From: Metopolophium dirhodum | Taxonomy: Eukaryota; Arthropoda; Insecta; Hemiptera; Aphididae | Assembly: GCF_019925205.1 (NCBI RefSeq) | Contig: NC_083560.1 | Span: 94,144,083 to 94,208,082, forward strand | DNA: 64,000 bases | Direction of reading: 5' to 3' | In this document: piece by piece, positions 43,330 to 52,988 of the stretch | Layout: every line of letters starts with the position of its first letter | Position numbering within the stretch: position 1 is the first letter of the stretch | Made by a program: the position numbers and the translations under genes | The notes under the pieces: model-generated | What the model saw: the letters and a program-made list of their open reading frames with translations, nothing else | What the model was told of the DNA's origin: nothing | Databases searched by the model: none

Positions 43330-43656
43330 TTACCTCAAACAAACAGCTAATCTTTCTTCAGAACTAATAGCTCTCCAAAATAGAGTGTTCCGTTTTTGGA
43401 TATCACTTCGAATTAATTCATGTAAGTAGTTAAATTCTTCTTTGCTCATTCTGAAATACATATGAAAACGTTTCGAACATTGGCGTAATTTGGGAACTAA
43501 ATGGTGAAATTTACCTAATTTTTCACGGTTTTTGTTAATTGTATGGACCCATGTTCGACTAAATTCATTAACATCTTCTTGAAAAACGATTAGAGCAGCA
43601 ACAGTTTCAATTTCTTCTTCCCAGGTTGACGAATTAGTAGAGCTTGCACATTCCAT
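43330..43656 (-). pseudogene. Harbinger transposase N-terminal fragment
   Basis: The frame starts at Met 43654-43656 and is open to 43330. It has W-V-H-T-I-N-K-N-R, F-H-H-L-V-P-K-L-R, Y-F-R-M-S-K-E-E-F-N-Y-L and A-I-S-S-E-E-R-L-A-V-C-L-R, the standard N-terminal pattern of HARBI1-like nucleases. The DDE catalytic domain that should follow is absent; AT-rich sequence and the 3' end of the MADF gene come instead. The protein may have started normally but would end after 108 residues. Confidence 0.78.
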
Positions 43657-43811
43657 TTTTTAAGTATTAATTATTTTAACGGTGTGATTGAAACAAACTT
43701 CTCGAATGACTGGTGACGTGATATACCTAGTAGGTGTTATCGTAGTGTGTTTCTGAGCATGATGTCACGGTTTTATTTTGTCAATGTGACAATAATGTGT
43801 TTCAACCTTAA

Positions 43812-44640
43812 TTATACATTTTAAAAATAGTAGCTAAATATTCAAACTCAATAAGTTTATTACTTAAACGTTAAACGTGGATTCAATTGGTAGGTACATA
43901 CATTTTTCGTCTACAGATACGATACACAATAGGTATGCATTGAAAACAATAGATAATTTATAGTGTATTTATCAAAAAATAGTTGAAACCCTTAGGTAGG
44001 TATTGTCAAAAACGAGTTAATAAAACACAAACACAATAATAATAAAATGTGATCCACGTTCACTTAAACAAATTTTTTTCTTATTTTTTAAATACCACTT
44101 ATTTTTTTACATAACACATATGCGGTAGGCAACGAATTAAACTATTCTAGCGACAATATAGCGTATACAATATCATTATTAAGAAAAAATTGGGCGCTTA
44201 ACACAAAATTATTACATAATTTACTGCTCACTCAATTAATAAAAATGTCACCTAAATCAAATGTGGTCGCTTACTCAGCATTTTTTTCATACCTGTCGTT
44301 TACAGCGTATAGTTTGATCAATGATAACACGTTATAAAATCATGATATCACTGCATGACAACAATCTATGGATCCGTTAGAGCGTTGTCTACAACGCTAG
44401 ATAGCAAGTGTCACTTACAACAAAAATATCGTTTACAGCAAATAGCTTTTTAACTGACGATATATTAGTGATGAAATTAGCCATAAATCGGAGCTGTCGA
44501 CTTGTTTACGAGTCAATCTGTCTGACTTGAATTTTTGTTGACAATGGTTGATAATTCACGCTGTTCTGTGTTAATTTTTTTTACGCAAATGCTGCGTAAA
44601 CATATGTACACATATGTATACATATGTATAATGGCTAGAA
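43812..44640. other. No gene seen; AT-rich spacer
   Basis: There is no convincing ORF. A short CATATGTACACATATGTATA-type simple repeat lies near 44600-44630. Confidence 0.4.
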
Positions 44641-44699
44641 ATGGCGTTTCATAAATGACTTTCACAAATTCTAAATACTCTAAACAGTCACAAATACGA

Positions 44700-45340
44700 T
44701 TTACAAGATTCCGTTACTAGACAAACAAATGTATTATTTCTTAGTGAAACTGTTCCAAAAAGTGGGTTAGCCATTTACCAAAATAATAATGATGTTATCA
44801 ATATTGTGAGTCCGAATATTGAAATTAAGTGGCAAACGTCATCGATGTAAATGTTAGACACTCAAATGTTGGAGATATTGGTGCTTGCTTATGCAAACTG
44901 CAAAATGGCTTAGAAATAGTCATAGTAGGTAGTAATTTGCAGTACTCCGAATCCAAAATTGGACAAGGTAGAATATTTTATTCATCGCACTTTACTCGAG
45001 GACACTGAAGACAGGTCAAAAATACTTGGTAGAAAGTCCCATACATTTCCACTTGTTTTGGCTGGCGATTTCAACATCGACTTCTCTGATAAAAATCAGA
45101 GCGGCTGACAACTTTTCTCTTAGAAAATTAAATTTACAAATGAATAGTGTAAATTACAAATCCACAAGAATCTACTACAAAATATAATGGGATCACCATC
45201 GATGCCGTATTTTCCAGATATTTGGAGGATAATATTAAGTCTCAAACTTATGTTTTTTATTTCAGTTATCATAAGCCTATAGTTTCCATGATACAAATTC
45301 CTGAATTTTAGGCTTTGGCGCTTGGAAGAAATACAGAACA
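44700..45340 (+). pseudogene. Endonuclease/exonuclease/phosphatase-domain fragment
   Basis: In two or three frames one reads S-E-T-V-P-K-S-G-L-A-I-Y (about 44740), V-I-V-G-S-N-L-Q-Y-S and, after frame breaks, L-A-G-D-F-N-I-D-F (about 45055), a canonical endonuclease/exonuclease/phosphatase motif in which D and N bind metal. Later a Y-S-Y-H-K-P-I-type ending is seen in a third frame. Such domains occur in non-LTR retrotransposons and in Helentron-type elements; a Helitron helicase remnant lies 3 kb away but on the other strand. The source element is not resolved. Confidence 0.5.
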
Positions 45341-45343
45341 AAA

Positions 45344-45600
45344 TTTACTCGACTGAAGAAAAGACTGCCGAAGTCCATTTCGAAAAGACAATAAAACGTG
45401 CACCGGCCAACCGATTTATTGTGTCATTACTGTTTCGAGACGAGTCAAAACTAGGGAAATCGTACAATATCGCGTAACGTCGATTTTAGAGTTTAGAAAG
45501 ACGGCTGGCGGCCGATTATAGGTCGTAAGCTTAGAATTGAATATACACATTTTTAGACGAATATTTGTCACATGAAAATTGTACCGCTCGAAGAACGCGA
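45344..45600 (+). pseudogene. BEL/Pao polyprotein fragment (before the RT)
   Basis: The reading F-E-K-T-I-K-R, R-F-I-V-S-L-L-F-R, L-G-K-S-Y-N-I-A, a stop and R-R-F, a stop, S-L-E-R-R-L matches the conserved region just before the reverse transcriptase of BEL/Pao polyproteins, as I remember the family. D-E-Y-L-S-H-M may continue it. It has several stops and no LTR nearby. Confidence 0.5.
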
Positions 45601-45601
45601 T

Positions 45602-45679
45602 GTATGAGACAGAAAGAAACCGGGATCCGAATAGTGTGTACATTTTTTTTTCCTAGATAAAACTTATGATAATATCTAC
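45602..45679 (+). repeat. Inverted copy of the end of the coiled-coil gene (arm 1)
   Basis: These 78 bp match, with about three mismatches, the complement of 46717-46794, which is the last codons and 3' flank of the coiled-coil ORF. The two arms are about 1 kb apart in opposite orientation. The reading E-T-x-x-N-R-D-P-N-S-V is conserved but the stop codon TAA is changed to TAC here. Confidence 0.8.
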
Positions 45680-45754
45680 AAAGAGCTATACATTTGATTC
45701 GGTGTGTGTTAATATACGCTATAGTCAAATTGAACATTTTTTTAAAAAAAAGTT

Positions 45755-46100
45755 TTATCTATTTTAACTGCTGATTCAGCACAACCGTTCAATTGTGGAT
45801 GAAATGGTGACTCCTTCATATGTCTTATACATAGATTTTTGGAATATGATCAAAATTCAAAACTAGTAAAACATTTTGCGCCATTTGTAATATTGTTTTC
45901 GAAATACCGATTCATGCTATCGTTTCCGAAAACTTGTGTATGACGATTTCTGCTGTCATATTATTTACTGGAAATACTTCTAACCATTTTGTGATTACAT
46001 AAACTAAAATAAAAAAGTATTTATTTTGTAAAGAGGTCCAAGAAAATCACAATGCACTCTAGTGTGACACTCTTAGCCCGATGCCAGTTTTTCAAATTTT
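45755..46100 (-). pseudogene. Gypsy-type integrase fragment
   Basis: On the minus strand, from about 46090 downward, one reads I-D-F-L-G-P-L-Q-N, I-T-K-W-L-E-V-F and, after a frame break, S-P-F-H-P-Q-L-N-G-C-A-E-S-A-V near 45790. These are landmarks of the integrase core of Gypsy retrotransposons (D-F-x-G-P; P-F-H-P-Q-x-N-G-x-A-E with the catalytic Glu). Stops interrupt it. Confidence 0.55.
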
Positions 46101-46261
46101 CCGCAATTATATAAAATTTTAAAATTAAATTTTAAATTTTAGTTGCCACCTTAAGCGTAATACATTTCTATTAATCTACTTTCCGATATCTATTTATGGC
46201 AGGAAGGGATGGATAGGTAGTATAATATCAATGTTTAAAATAATACTTCACGGGATTAATT

Positions 46262-46526
46262 CTCAGGCCTTGTAGAATTGTCTGATTTTGATAACTATTT
46301 TTTAATCTGAAAGAAGACTTCCACAAGCCGCATCGAACTCCGATTTTTATATTATTTTAAATTATGGTATAACATAATTTAAAAAAAAAACCGCATAAAA
46401 TTGTATTATTTTATTAAGTGTGAGATTAAACTTTTGAAAAACAGAGTTCGATGGGGCCTGTAGAATATTTCCCTCTACTAATTGAAAAATTATCAAATTT
46501 GGTTGATTCTACAGAACAGGATAATT
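46262..46526. repeat. Foldback (inverted) repeat, about 265 bp
   Basis: The left arm contains TTGTAGAATTGTCTGATTTT and CCGCATCGAACTCCG (46270-46342). The right arm contains their approximate complements: CAGAGTTCGATGGGGCCTGT near 46440 and TTGGTTGATTCTACAG near 46500. The AT-rich centre is about 95 bp. This looks like a MITE with long arms; its target duplication was not found. Confidence 0.6.
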
Positions 46527-46716
46527 ATTTCCTTAGAGCGTATTTTTGTGTACTTTGGCATTGAGTGACATAACCAATTTATGTTAGCTTAGGTTAGGCT
46601 ATAGATTAAATTATGAAACAATGTTTATGGTGAATTAGACAATAACATTTACAAGAACTAATATAATACATATTAATAATTATAAAATTATCATTAAAAT
46701 TTAATCATAAAAACAA

Positions 46717-46794
46717 GTAGATATTATTATAAGTTTTATCTAGGAAAAAAAAATTTACACACTATTCGGATCCCGGTTTGTTTCTGTCTCATAC
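46717..46794 (-). repeat. 3' end of the coiled-coil gene (arm 2 of the inverted pair)
   Basis: It includes the codons for N-R-D-P-N-S-V, the stop TAA and about 40 bp of 3' flank; it pairs with 45602-45679. Confidence 0.8.
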
Positions 46795-47885
46795 TTTGAT
46801 AATAACATTATTTTCATACTGAATCTCCTTTCCATGTTTCTCATTGTTTTGTCATGGTATTCGTCGGAGTTTTCAAGATCTAGTTTAATCTTACGATTTT
46901 CTTCCTCTAATAAATCTTTTTCGTTCGTTATCTGTTTTAATCGCACTTTAATACTCTGTAATTCTCTATTAAAGCTGTTTAATTGTCTTTTACAATTGTT
47001 ATAACTTTTATTTTCCCTTTCTAAGTATTCATTTCTTTTTAGGAGTGCTTGAGAAGAGTCATTTAGCAATTTTGTTTTATTTTCAATAATTGACTTACGT
47101 TTTTGTAAAAAATGATTATCTTCAGCAATATACTCCAATTTGTGTTGCAACGATTCAGACAATTCCAAAAATTGATCTAATTTTTCTTCATATACCCCTT
47201 TTAATTCTTCGATTTCTTTATTGTACGTATCCATCAATATACGTGTATTATCATTATGTAAGGACCTAACTGATCGTAATTCTAGGATATGTTTTTTTTG
47301 AACAAAGCGAATCGCGTATTTTTGTTCTTCATCTATTTCGGCTAAATAATGAGCTGCAGTACATTTTATTACATTGGCCCTGTCATTTAAACGTTTAAAA
47401 CTTCGTACTGCCAGATTTGTTTTTTCGTTTGTATGTTGTGCGCTTTGTTTTTTCAAATCATCCCGAAGCGAATGATTCAATAAAAATAAATCATTGTTAT
47501 GATTTTCCCACTTTAAATCTGTTGCTTTTTTGGCTAATTCACATTCCAAACGTTTGACGTCCAAATTGTAGGTGTTTTGATAAGTAAACTCTTCGCGTTG
47601 CATACGTAATCGTTTTTCAAGACCCTGTATTAAAAATGCATCATCTATCGCTTTTTTTTCCATTTTAGTCATCTCTAATTGAAGTTTATTGACGGATTTA
47701 TGTGCGACTTTCATAGCTATATTTGCCTGATTTCGATCAACTTGTAACAATGATATTTCTTTATCTTTTTGTTTAAGCATAGTAACACATTTTTTTGAGT
47801 ACTCCAATAGTTTACTAGGGCTGAGTTCCGTTATATTCACTTCATCCAATTTCATTTTTAAATTTGAAACAAAGACGATTTTCAA
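46755..47885 (-). CDS. Coiled-coil protein of unknown function, intact ORF
   Basis: A 376-codon frame without interruption. Met at 47885 is the first start; Met 11 (47855), giving M-K-L-D-E-V-N-I, is the more likely one because the first ten residues look like 5' flank. After a short lead (L-S-P-S-K-L-L-E-Y-S-K-K-C) almost the whole protein is charged and rich in Lys, Glu, Asn and Leu with heptad-like spacing, predicting a long coiled coil. No signal peptide, membrane segment or catalytic motif is seen. It has no resemblance to the transposon proteins around it. It is intronless here, so it may be a host gene or a processed copy. The 3' end is duplicated in inverted orientation at 45602-45679. 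Function unknown. Confidence 0.7.
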   Translation of the reverse strand: MKIVFVSNLKMKLDEVNITELSPSKLLEYSKKCVTMLKQKDKEISLLQVDRNQANIAMKVAHKSVNKLQLEMTKMEKKAIDDAFLIQGLEKRLRMQREEFTYQNTYNLDVKRLECELAKKATDLKWENHNNDLFLLNHSLRDDLKKQSAQHTNEKTNLAVRSFKRLNDRANVIKCTAAHYLAEIDEEQKYAIRFVQKKHILELRSVRSLHNDNTRILMDTYNKEIEELKGVYEEKLDQFLELSESLQHKLEYIAEDNHFLQKRKSIIENKTKLLNDSSQALLKRNEYLERENKSYNNCKRQLNSFNRELQSIKVRLKQITNEKDLLEEENRKIKLDLENSDEYHDKTMRNMERRFSMKIMLLSKYETETNRDPNSV

Positions 47886-48184
47886 AATGTTATAATTAGG
47901 TAAATAAGTTTTGTGTATTAATAAAATAACTAAATAATTTTAATTATGAGAAGGTTACGTAGTAACCATAATAACAAATTGCAATATTTTTTTTTTATGT
48001 TATTACTAGCATACCCGTCTCAGCTCCACCCAAGCGTGAGTGTGAGCAATCACAGGTAGGAGTAGGTTGCAAATAAATCTAGAATATACAGAAATTATTC
48101 AAAACAATTTTTATTAATGTACTGTATCCTAAGCAAAAAAAAAAGTTCACCTTCTTAAAAAAATTAAATTTACAAAATATCAGC
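47886..48184. other. Short AT-rich gap between the coiled-coil gene and a Helitron remnant
   Basis: No ORF of interest. It separates two minus-strand features, so it would hold the coiled-coil gene's promoter. No element was recognised. Confidence 0.35.
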
Positions 48185-48900
48185 TTACACAATATTTTTT
48201 GTTTTATCCATCGTCGGCAGTAAAATGAATTGTTTCACGGGATTTCCAGTTCTGGAGAGAGCTACGTATGGCTGACCATGTGAAAAACAATCTTCGCGCA
48301 GATCAACTCCCACTCATGTAAGTGTCTGCCCTTGCGACTTATTGGTGGTGACTGCGAAAGAAACTGGAAATTGCACTCTTTTGAACTCAAACGTCAAGTC
48401 TAAAGGAATCAAAGGAATTCTTGGAATAAAAGCAAGCTCCCCGGTGGCTGGACCCGTAAGAATTATAGCTTCGATCACATTATTACGCAGAGCCGTAACT
48501 TGCAACCGCGTTCCGTTGCACAATCTGGAAGGGTTAAGATTTTGAAGCAACATAATCGGAGTTCCTATTTTCAATCGCAACTTGTACCGTGGAAATCCTA
48601 GGGATCTAATGAATTAAGACATTTGGTTGGAAAATTCGTTGCTTCAGCAGCCGGCATCGAGTCTAAAGCAAGATATTCTCTCAGTGTGCCCGGAAAAATC
48701 TCTAAAATGGAGTCATTCAATTCATCAGCGGAACTGTTTAGTGGCGTGAGAATAGCTCTTTCGCAGAGCCAAGTATACGTCTTTTGCAGTAAGTTTAGGA
48801 TGTCAGGATATACGCTTGATATTAAAGTCTCAATCGATCTCACAACTTTTCCGACTTTAGTATTGTCGTCTAGTTTTTTTCAAGAAATGTGGAGAAAGCT
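48185..48900 (-). pseudogene. Helitron PIF1-like helicase, C-terminal part
   Basis: Minus-strand frames 48598-48843 and 48185-48580 give W-L-C-E-R-A-I-L-T-P-L-N, then (after a frameshift near 48600) L-K-I-G-T-P-I-M-L-L-Q-N-L, L-C-N-G-T-R-L-Q-V, R-V-Q-F-P-V-S-F-A, T-N-K-S-Q-G-Q-T-L and F-S-H-G-Q-P-Y-V-A-L-S-R. These are the last motifs of the helicase of Helitron Rep/Hel proteins, which unwind DNA during rolling-circle transposition. The stop is at about 48185. N-terminal Rep and Walker motifs are not present. The frame breaks make it a pseudogene. Confidence 0.85.
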
Positions 48901-49179
48901 GGTTGGTATTATTCAGTAGACTTTCCATAATGTCAGGCTGTTCATGAAAAGGTGGCAGATCTACTTTCCCCTGCACGCAGCATAGGCCATCGTTTGTTTT
49001 TGTCGGAAGTAATTAAATAACGTGACAGAAGAACCTAATGAACTTCAAGTGTAAAGTCACTTCAGCGTTACCCAACTCCCTGTACACTTTGTGACCGGAC
49101 TACTACGGACGGATCGAGACATCACCGCAGTATCCATGTCAATACATGCGGAGCTCTATCTATATGCCCCAACCGACTG

Positions 49180-49471
49180 CGGGACAATGGCAACGAGTAG
49201 AATAAAATGTTGGCGAATCTGGAACTATCCAATTTTCATAGGTGCATTGGACGGAAAACATTATGTAATTGAAAAACCACCAAAAACAGGCACCACGTAC
49301 ATTAATTATAAAATATAATAACATTGTATTATTAGTTCTCGTTGATGCAAATTATAAGTTTATAACTGTTGACGTTGGGGAATGTGATGGTAGAATTTTT
49401 AGAGCATCATCTTTTGGACAAGCCCTTACTAATGGGACTTGTTGCGTACGCGATATATTTGTACTTATATA
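49180..49471 (+). pseudogene. Harbinger transposase DDE fragment
   Basis: From about 49190 the reading gives W-N-Y-P-I-F-I-G-A-L-D-G-K-H-Y-V-I, with the first catalytic Asp in A-L-D-G-K-H, then T-Y-I-N-Y-K and a one-base frameshift near 49315, followed by L-L-V-L-V-D-A-N-Y-K-F-I-T-V-D-V-G with the second. The third catalytic residue is not reached. It is a fragment of a PIF/Harbinger transposase, not adjacent to the N-terminal fragment at 43330. Confidence 0.8.
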
Positions 49472-49505
49472 ATTGGTAAATACCGTAAAGATTATCTGTA
49501 TAGAG

Positions 49506-50944
49506 CAGTAGTTCTCAACCGGGGTGACATGTCACCTTAGGGTGACGTGGACCTAGCTTAGGGGTGACGCAGAATTTGAACAAGAAAAGAAAAAATTTAA
49601 AAAATAAATAAATAAAAAATAAACAATCGATTATTTTTTTGAAAATAATGGAATATCGTGGAGTGACTGTGTTGGAATTTACACAGACGGAGCTCCAAGT
49701 ATGACTGGGAGTATCAAGGGATTTGTTACACTGGCTAAAATAAAAAATCCATTAATCGTTAAGACCCACTGTTTCATCCACAGAGAAGTGCTGATGACAA
49801 AAACGTTGGGTAGTGAACTCAATTCTGTTCTGAGTAATTCCGTTCGTATGGTCAACTACATTAAAGGAAAGCCCCTAAAAAGTAGAATTTTTGCCGAAAT
49901 TTGTGAATCAATGGATGCTGATTTCACAAATTTGTTGTACCATACCGAAGTGAGGTGGTTATCCAGAGGAAAGGTTCTGTTACGTCTCTATGAATTGAAA
50001 GAGGAACTTTTGCTGTTTTTCATGGAAGAGGAGAACAATGAATTTACATGTTATTTGGAATACCACGACTGGATATCAAAATTCGCATACTTGGCTGATA
50101 TTTTTCAATATCTTAACCAGGTTAATTCTAGTTTGCAAGGACCATCAGAAAATATTTTAACTTCCACCGACAAAATTTCAGCCTTTCAAGAAAAAATGTC
50201 CGTGTGGTGTGCAAACTTGGATAAAGGAAATACAACTATGTTTCCACTGTTTACGGGCCAGGAAAACTCCAGTCCTACCGTTCTAAAAATCATACGAAGT
50301 CACTTACAGACTTTACAAATGTCTATGAAACATTATTTTCCAGACTTAAACGTTGAACACTACGACTGGATTCGGAACCCTTTTACTTCCATGGTACAAA
50401 CAGATGACTGTGAGGTACAACAGGAAGCAGTGGAATTGAAGAACGACCGAACGCTTCTAGTTAAGTTTAATGAGGTCACGCTAGACAGCTTTTGGGTGGC
50501 TCTTAACAATGAATACCCTCGATTATCGAAAAAGGCTATTGAAGTGCTCCTTCAGTTTTCTACGTCTTGGTTATGTGAGCATGGCTTTAGTGCACTAACA
50601 AATATAAAAACAAAAATCGCAACAGACTCACAAAAACAACTATAGAAGACGATATGAGACTCGCTCTTTCCACCATCAACCCTAGGATTCCCCAACTTTG
50701 TAAAAAACACCAGAGTCAAATTTCACATTAAATTTATATAAATCATTATTTTTTTTTAACTTTAATTTTTTTCTGTACTGTATTTTTTTTTTTAATAAAA
50801 GAATAATTTTAATATATACAGCTAAGATTGTTTATTATTTTGATGTTAGGTTTTTTTTTTTTTTACATTACACAGTTAGGGTGACGCGATGTTTGATTCT
50901 AGTGGCTAAAGGTGACATGAATCAAAAAAGGTTGAGAACTACTG
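49506..50944 (+). mobile_element. hAT element, 1439 bp, perfect ends, internally deleted
   Basis: The ends are CAGTAGTTCTCAACC (49506-49520) and its exact complement (50930-50944). GTATAGAG flanks both sides (49498-49505 and 50945-50952), the expected 8-bp duplication. Subterminal GGGTGAC motifs occur in both arms. The gene inside lacks the BED finger and first catalytic Asp. Confidence 0.9.
49641..50645 (+). pseudogene. hAT transposase lacking the N-terminus
   Basis: The frame is open from about 49641 to the stop at 50643-50645. It begins S-W-S-D-C-V-G-I-Y-T-D-G-A-P-S-M-T-G with the second catalytic Asp, then H-C-F-I-H-R-E, H-T-E-V-R-W-L-S-R-G-K, W-I-R-N-P-F and the C-terminal Y-P-R-L-S-K-K-A with L-C-E-H-G-F-S-A. 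It is the same ZBED5/SCAND3-like family as 30305-32055. The frame is otherwise clean, suggesting recent age. The BED finger and first catalytic region were deleted before or during its last transposition. Confidence 0.85.
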
Positions 50945-50952
50945 GTATAGAG

Positions 50953-51585
50953 TATAAATGTATAACATTATTTAATGTAAGATAAGATTTTTGTAGGCCG
51001 TGTGTTAGTGTATAATTTAATTGTATTGATAGTGCTAATATTACGTGGAATTCACAATTTAATAATTACTATAAATTATATAACTGGTATTCATAAAACC
51101 AGTCGCAGGTAATCAGCGACACGCGATTGCAACACAGTAACACACAATAGATACCGGCGGTGGACGGTCAAAGTCCAAAAATAATGTGAAACGGTGAAGA
51201 CGTGTTGCGTTCATCTACTGTCGATCGTCAGCCCTAATAACAATAACAACAATAACAATAACTAATAACAATTTTTATTGTGTTTAAATTATATATTATG
51301 TTAATTAACAAAAATATCAATCTAATCAATTGTAATACTCTAATCGAGTAATCAAAAAAAAAAAAAAAAGAAAAAAAAATGTAACTAATAATTATTATCA
51401 TGTAAATTGTCATAATAAGACAATAATTAACCATTTTATTTATGTACTATTGAATTATGTATAATGTAAAAACATTGTAAACATTATCTATGTAAATTGT
51501 ATTATCTATGTAAAATTTAAATTTTAAAGCTTTTTGTAGTTCTACAAATTGTAGCCCTACAAAAACCTTTGAAAGGGCGGTGAGG
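50953..51585. other. AT-rich region, possibly internal sequence of the LTR element
   Basis: No coding motif found. The final bases before 51586 (GAAAGGGCGGTGAGG) are purine-rich, like a polypurine tract. If so, part of this region is the 3' internal end of an LTR retrotransposon. Confidence 0.4.
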
Positions 51586-52434
51586 TGTAACGAGCTGTGA
51601 CTATTTAACTAATTACCTAAAATATAACACCTTTCTAGGCAGTAGATCAAAGAGTAGATCAAAGTGTATATGTATACGTAATCGTGTATAGTACACGCCG
51701 CGTAACATTAATAATAATAATAGCGTATGCGCTGCGTGTGTAGTAGTACAACGAATATCGAGCGTGACCATGAACAGCGTGCGTCAATATATATATGACT
51801 ACTTATATAAATAACTCGCATAAAATATCCATATAGATCGTGTGTGGTACCTATGGAATAAAAGTAGATCAAAGTGTATATGTATACGTAATCGTGTATA
51901 GTACGCGCCGCGTAACATTAATAATAATAATAGCGTATGCGCTGCGTGTGTAGTAGTACAACGAATATCGAGCGTGACCATGAACAGCGTGCGTCAATAT
52001 ATATATGACTACTTATATAAATAACTCGCATATAATATCCATATAGATCGTGTGTGGTACCTATGGAATAAAAACGCCACACATGTACAACCACATATAT
52101 ATAGGTTCAACTTCCTACCGTGGGCGAAGCGCGTGACAATCCCACGAGATGGCCATATATGGTTATCCAGAGTAAAGTAGGGACAGGGACTGAACCATCG
52201 AGGAGAGCTGATGGACAAGCGTTCATCAGACGAGCAACCGACGAGCTTAGGAACAGTCATCAGGAACTATATAGTAACATCTCGCTAGATTTTAGTCGTA
52301 TAATTGGACTTAGAATAATTTTTATATATCAATAACAGTTAAATAAATTAAATAAACGTAACTATATTATACTTTAAACTCAAGTTCTACATTTCTACCT
52401 TCATCCTTCTATTCATTGACTGGGGCACGTTACA
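51586..52434 (+). mobile_element. LTR of an LTR retrotransposon, 849 bp
   Basis: The block starts TGTAACGAGC and ends GCACGTTACA, giving TG...CA borders and a 7-bp inverted repeat TGTAACG/CGTTACA. The purine-rich GAAAGGGCGGTGAGG directly before it suggests it is a 3' LTR. AATAAA-type signals are near 52345-52365. The sequences on either side do not share a 4-6 bp duplication (TGAGG against CCATC), so it is not a clean solo LTR. No coding part of the element is nearby. Confidence 0.65.
51653..52072 (+). repeat. Two tandem 210-bp units inside the LTR
   Basis: AGTAGATCAAAGTGTATATG starts at 51653 and again at 51863. The two units are nearly identical (differences at GTACACGCC/GTACGCGCC and CATAAAATAT/CATATAATAT) and both end GGAATAAA. 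High identity suggests a recent duplication. Confidence 0.9.
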
Positions 52435-52615
52435 CCATCTACAATTACAAAAAAAAAAAATGATACAATGCAAAAAAATAAAATATGAGTACAATGTGCT
52501 AGCACTTAAATTCATTAGGCATACATTTTTACCTGGCGTTGCTGCAAGGTATGGCTTACGTTCAACAACAAATAGTCCACACTTTTGAATAAGTTTTTGT
52601 ATTTGAAGACCTGGG

Positions 52616-52818
52616 GGCAACAACCAGACATCTCCATATTTTGGTCAAAATCACTTTTTCTGCTTATATTATCAAAAAAAAAAAAAACACACGTCGATTG
52701 GTGCAACAACCAGACATGTCCGATTCTTAGATACTGAGATATTAAACAAATGGAGATGTCTGGTTTATTATTTGATGCAACAAACAGACATATCCGGATA
52801 TGTCTGGTTGTTGCACCA
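52616..52818. repeat. Cluster of CAGACATNTCC motifs, partly as a 23-bp inverted repeat
   Basis: The motif occurs five times: 52626 (plus), 52710 (plus), about 52751 (minus), about 52785 (plus) and about 52797 (minus). Most copies are next to GCAACAACC or its complement. The segments at 52698-52720 and 52796-52818 form a near-perfect 23-bp inverted repeat (one mismatch), starting GGTGCAACAACCAGACAT. It sits 170-370 bp before the DDE-like gene on the plus strand. It could be a transposase-binding region or a small separate foldback element. Confidence 0.7.
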
Positions 52819-52988
52819 AATGTTGGCCATACTGTAAATTGTATACACGTGATATCGTGATATCATTATTTTATTGCTTTTCGCGGCATTATTCTTTGAT
52901 AATGTTTATCAGTAATAAATAAAGTAATATTTCTAATGATAAATTCATATTTTTTATAATTAATTTTTTCTAAATATATTATTTAATA

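Larger units (their letters stand above)
41303..43808. mobile_element. PIF/Harbinger element, 2.5 kb, with matching ends
   Basis: The left end starts AGGTAGAAACACATTATTGT (41303). The right end is the complement of AGGTTGAAACACATTATTGT; 24 of the first 25 bases match. TAA lies on both sides (41300-41302 and 43809-43811), the 3-bp duplication typical of PIF/Harbinger. Inside are a MADF-type gene on the plus strand and the N-terminus of the transposase on the minus strand, the usual two-gene arrangement. The catalytic part of the transposase is missing, so the copy is internally deleted. The termini contain several CACGTCA- and TCACGTGA-like motifs. Confidence 0.85.

Noticed and set aside
51640..52075. 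CRISPR-like repeats
   Set aside because: Only two 210-bp direct units without spacers, in a eukaryotic LTR; no CRISPR array anywhere in the window.
51586..52434. Interpretation as a clean solo LTR
   Set aside because: The flanks do not share a target duplication and a polypurine-like tract lies on the left, so a 3' LTR of a truncated element is at least as likely.
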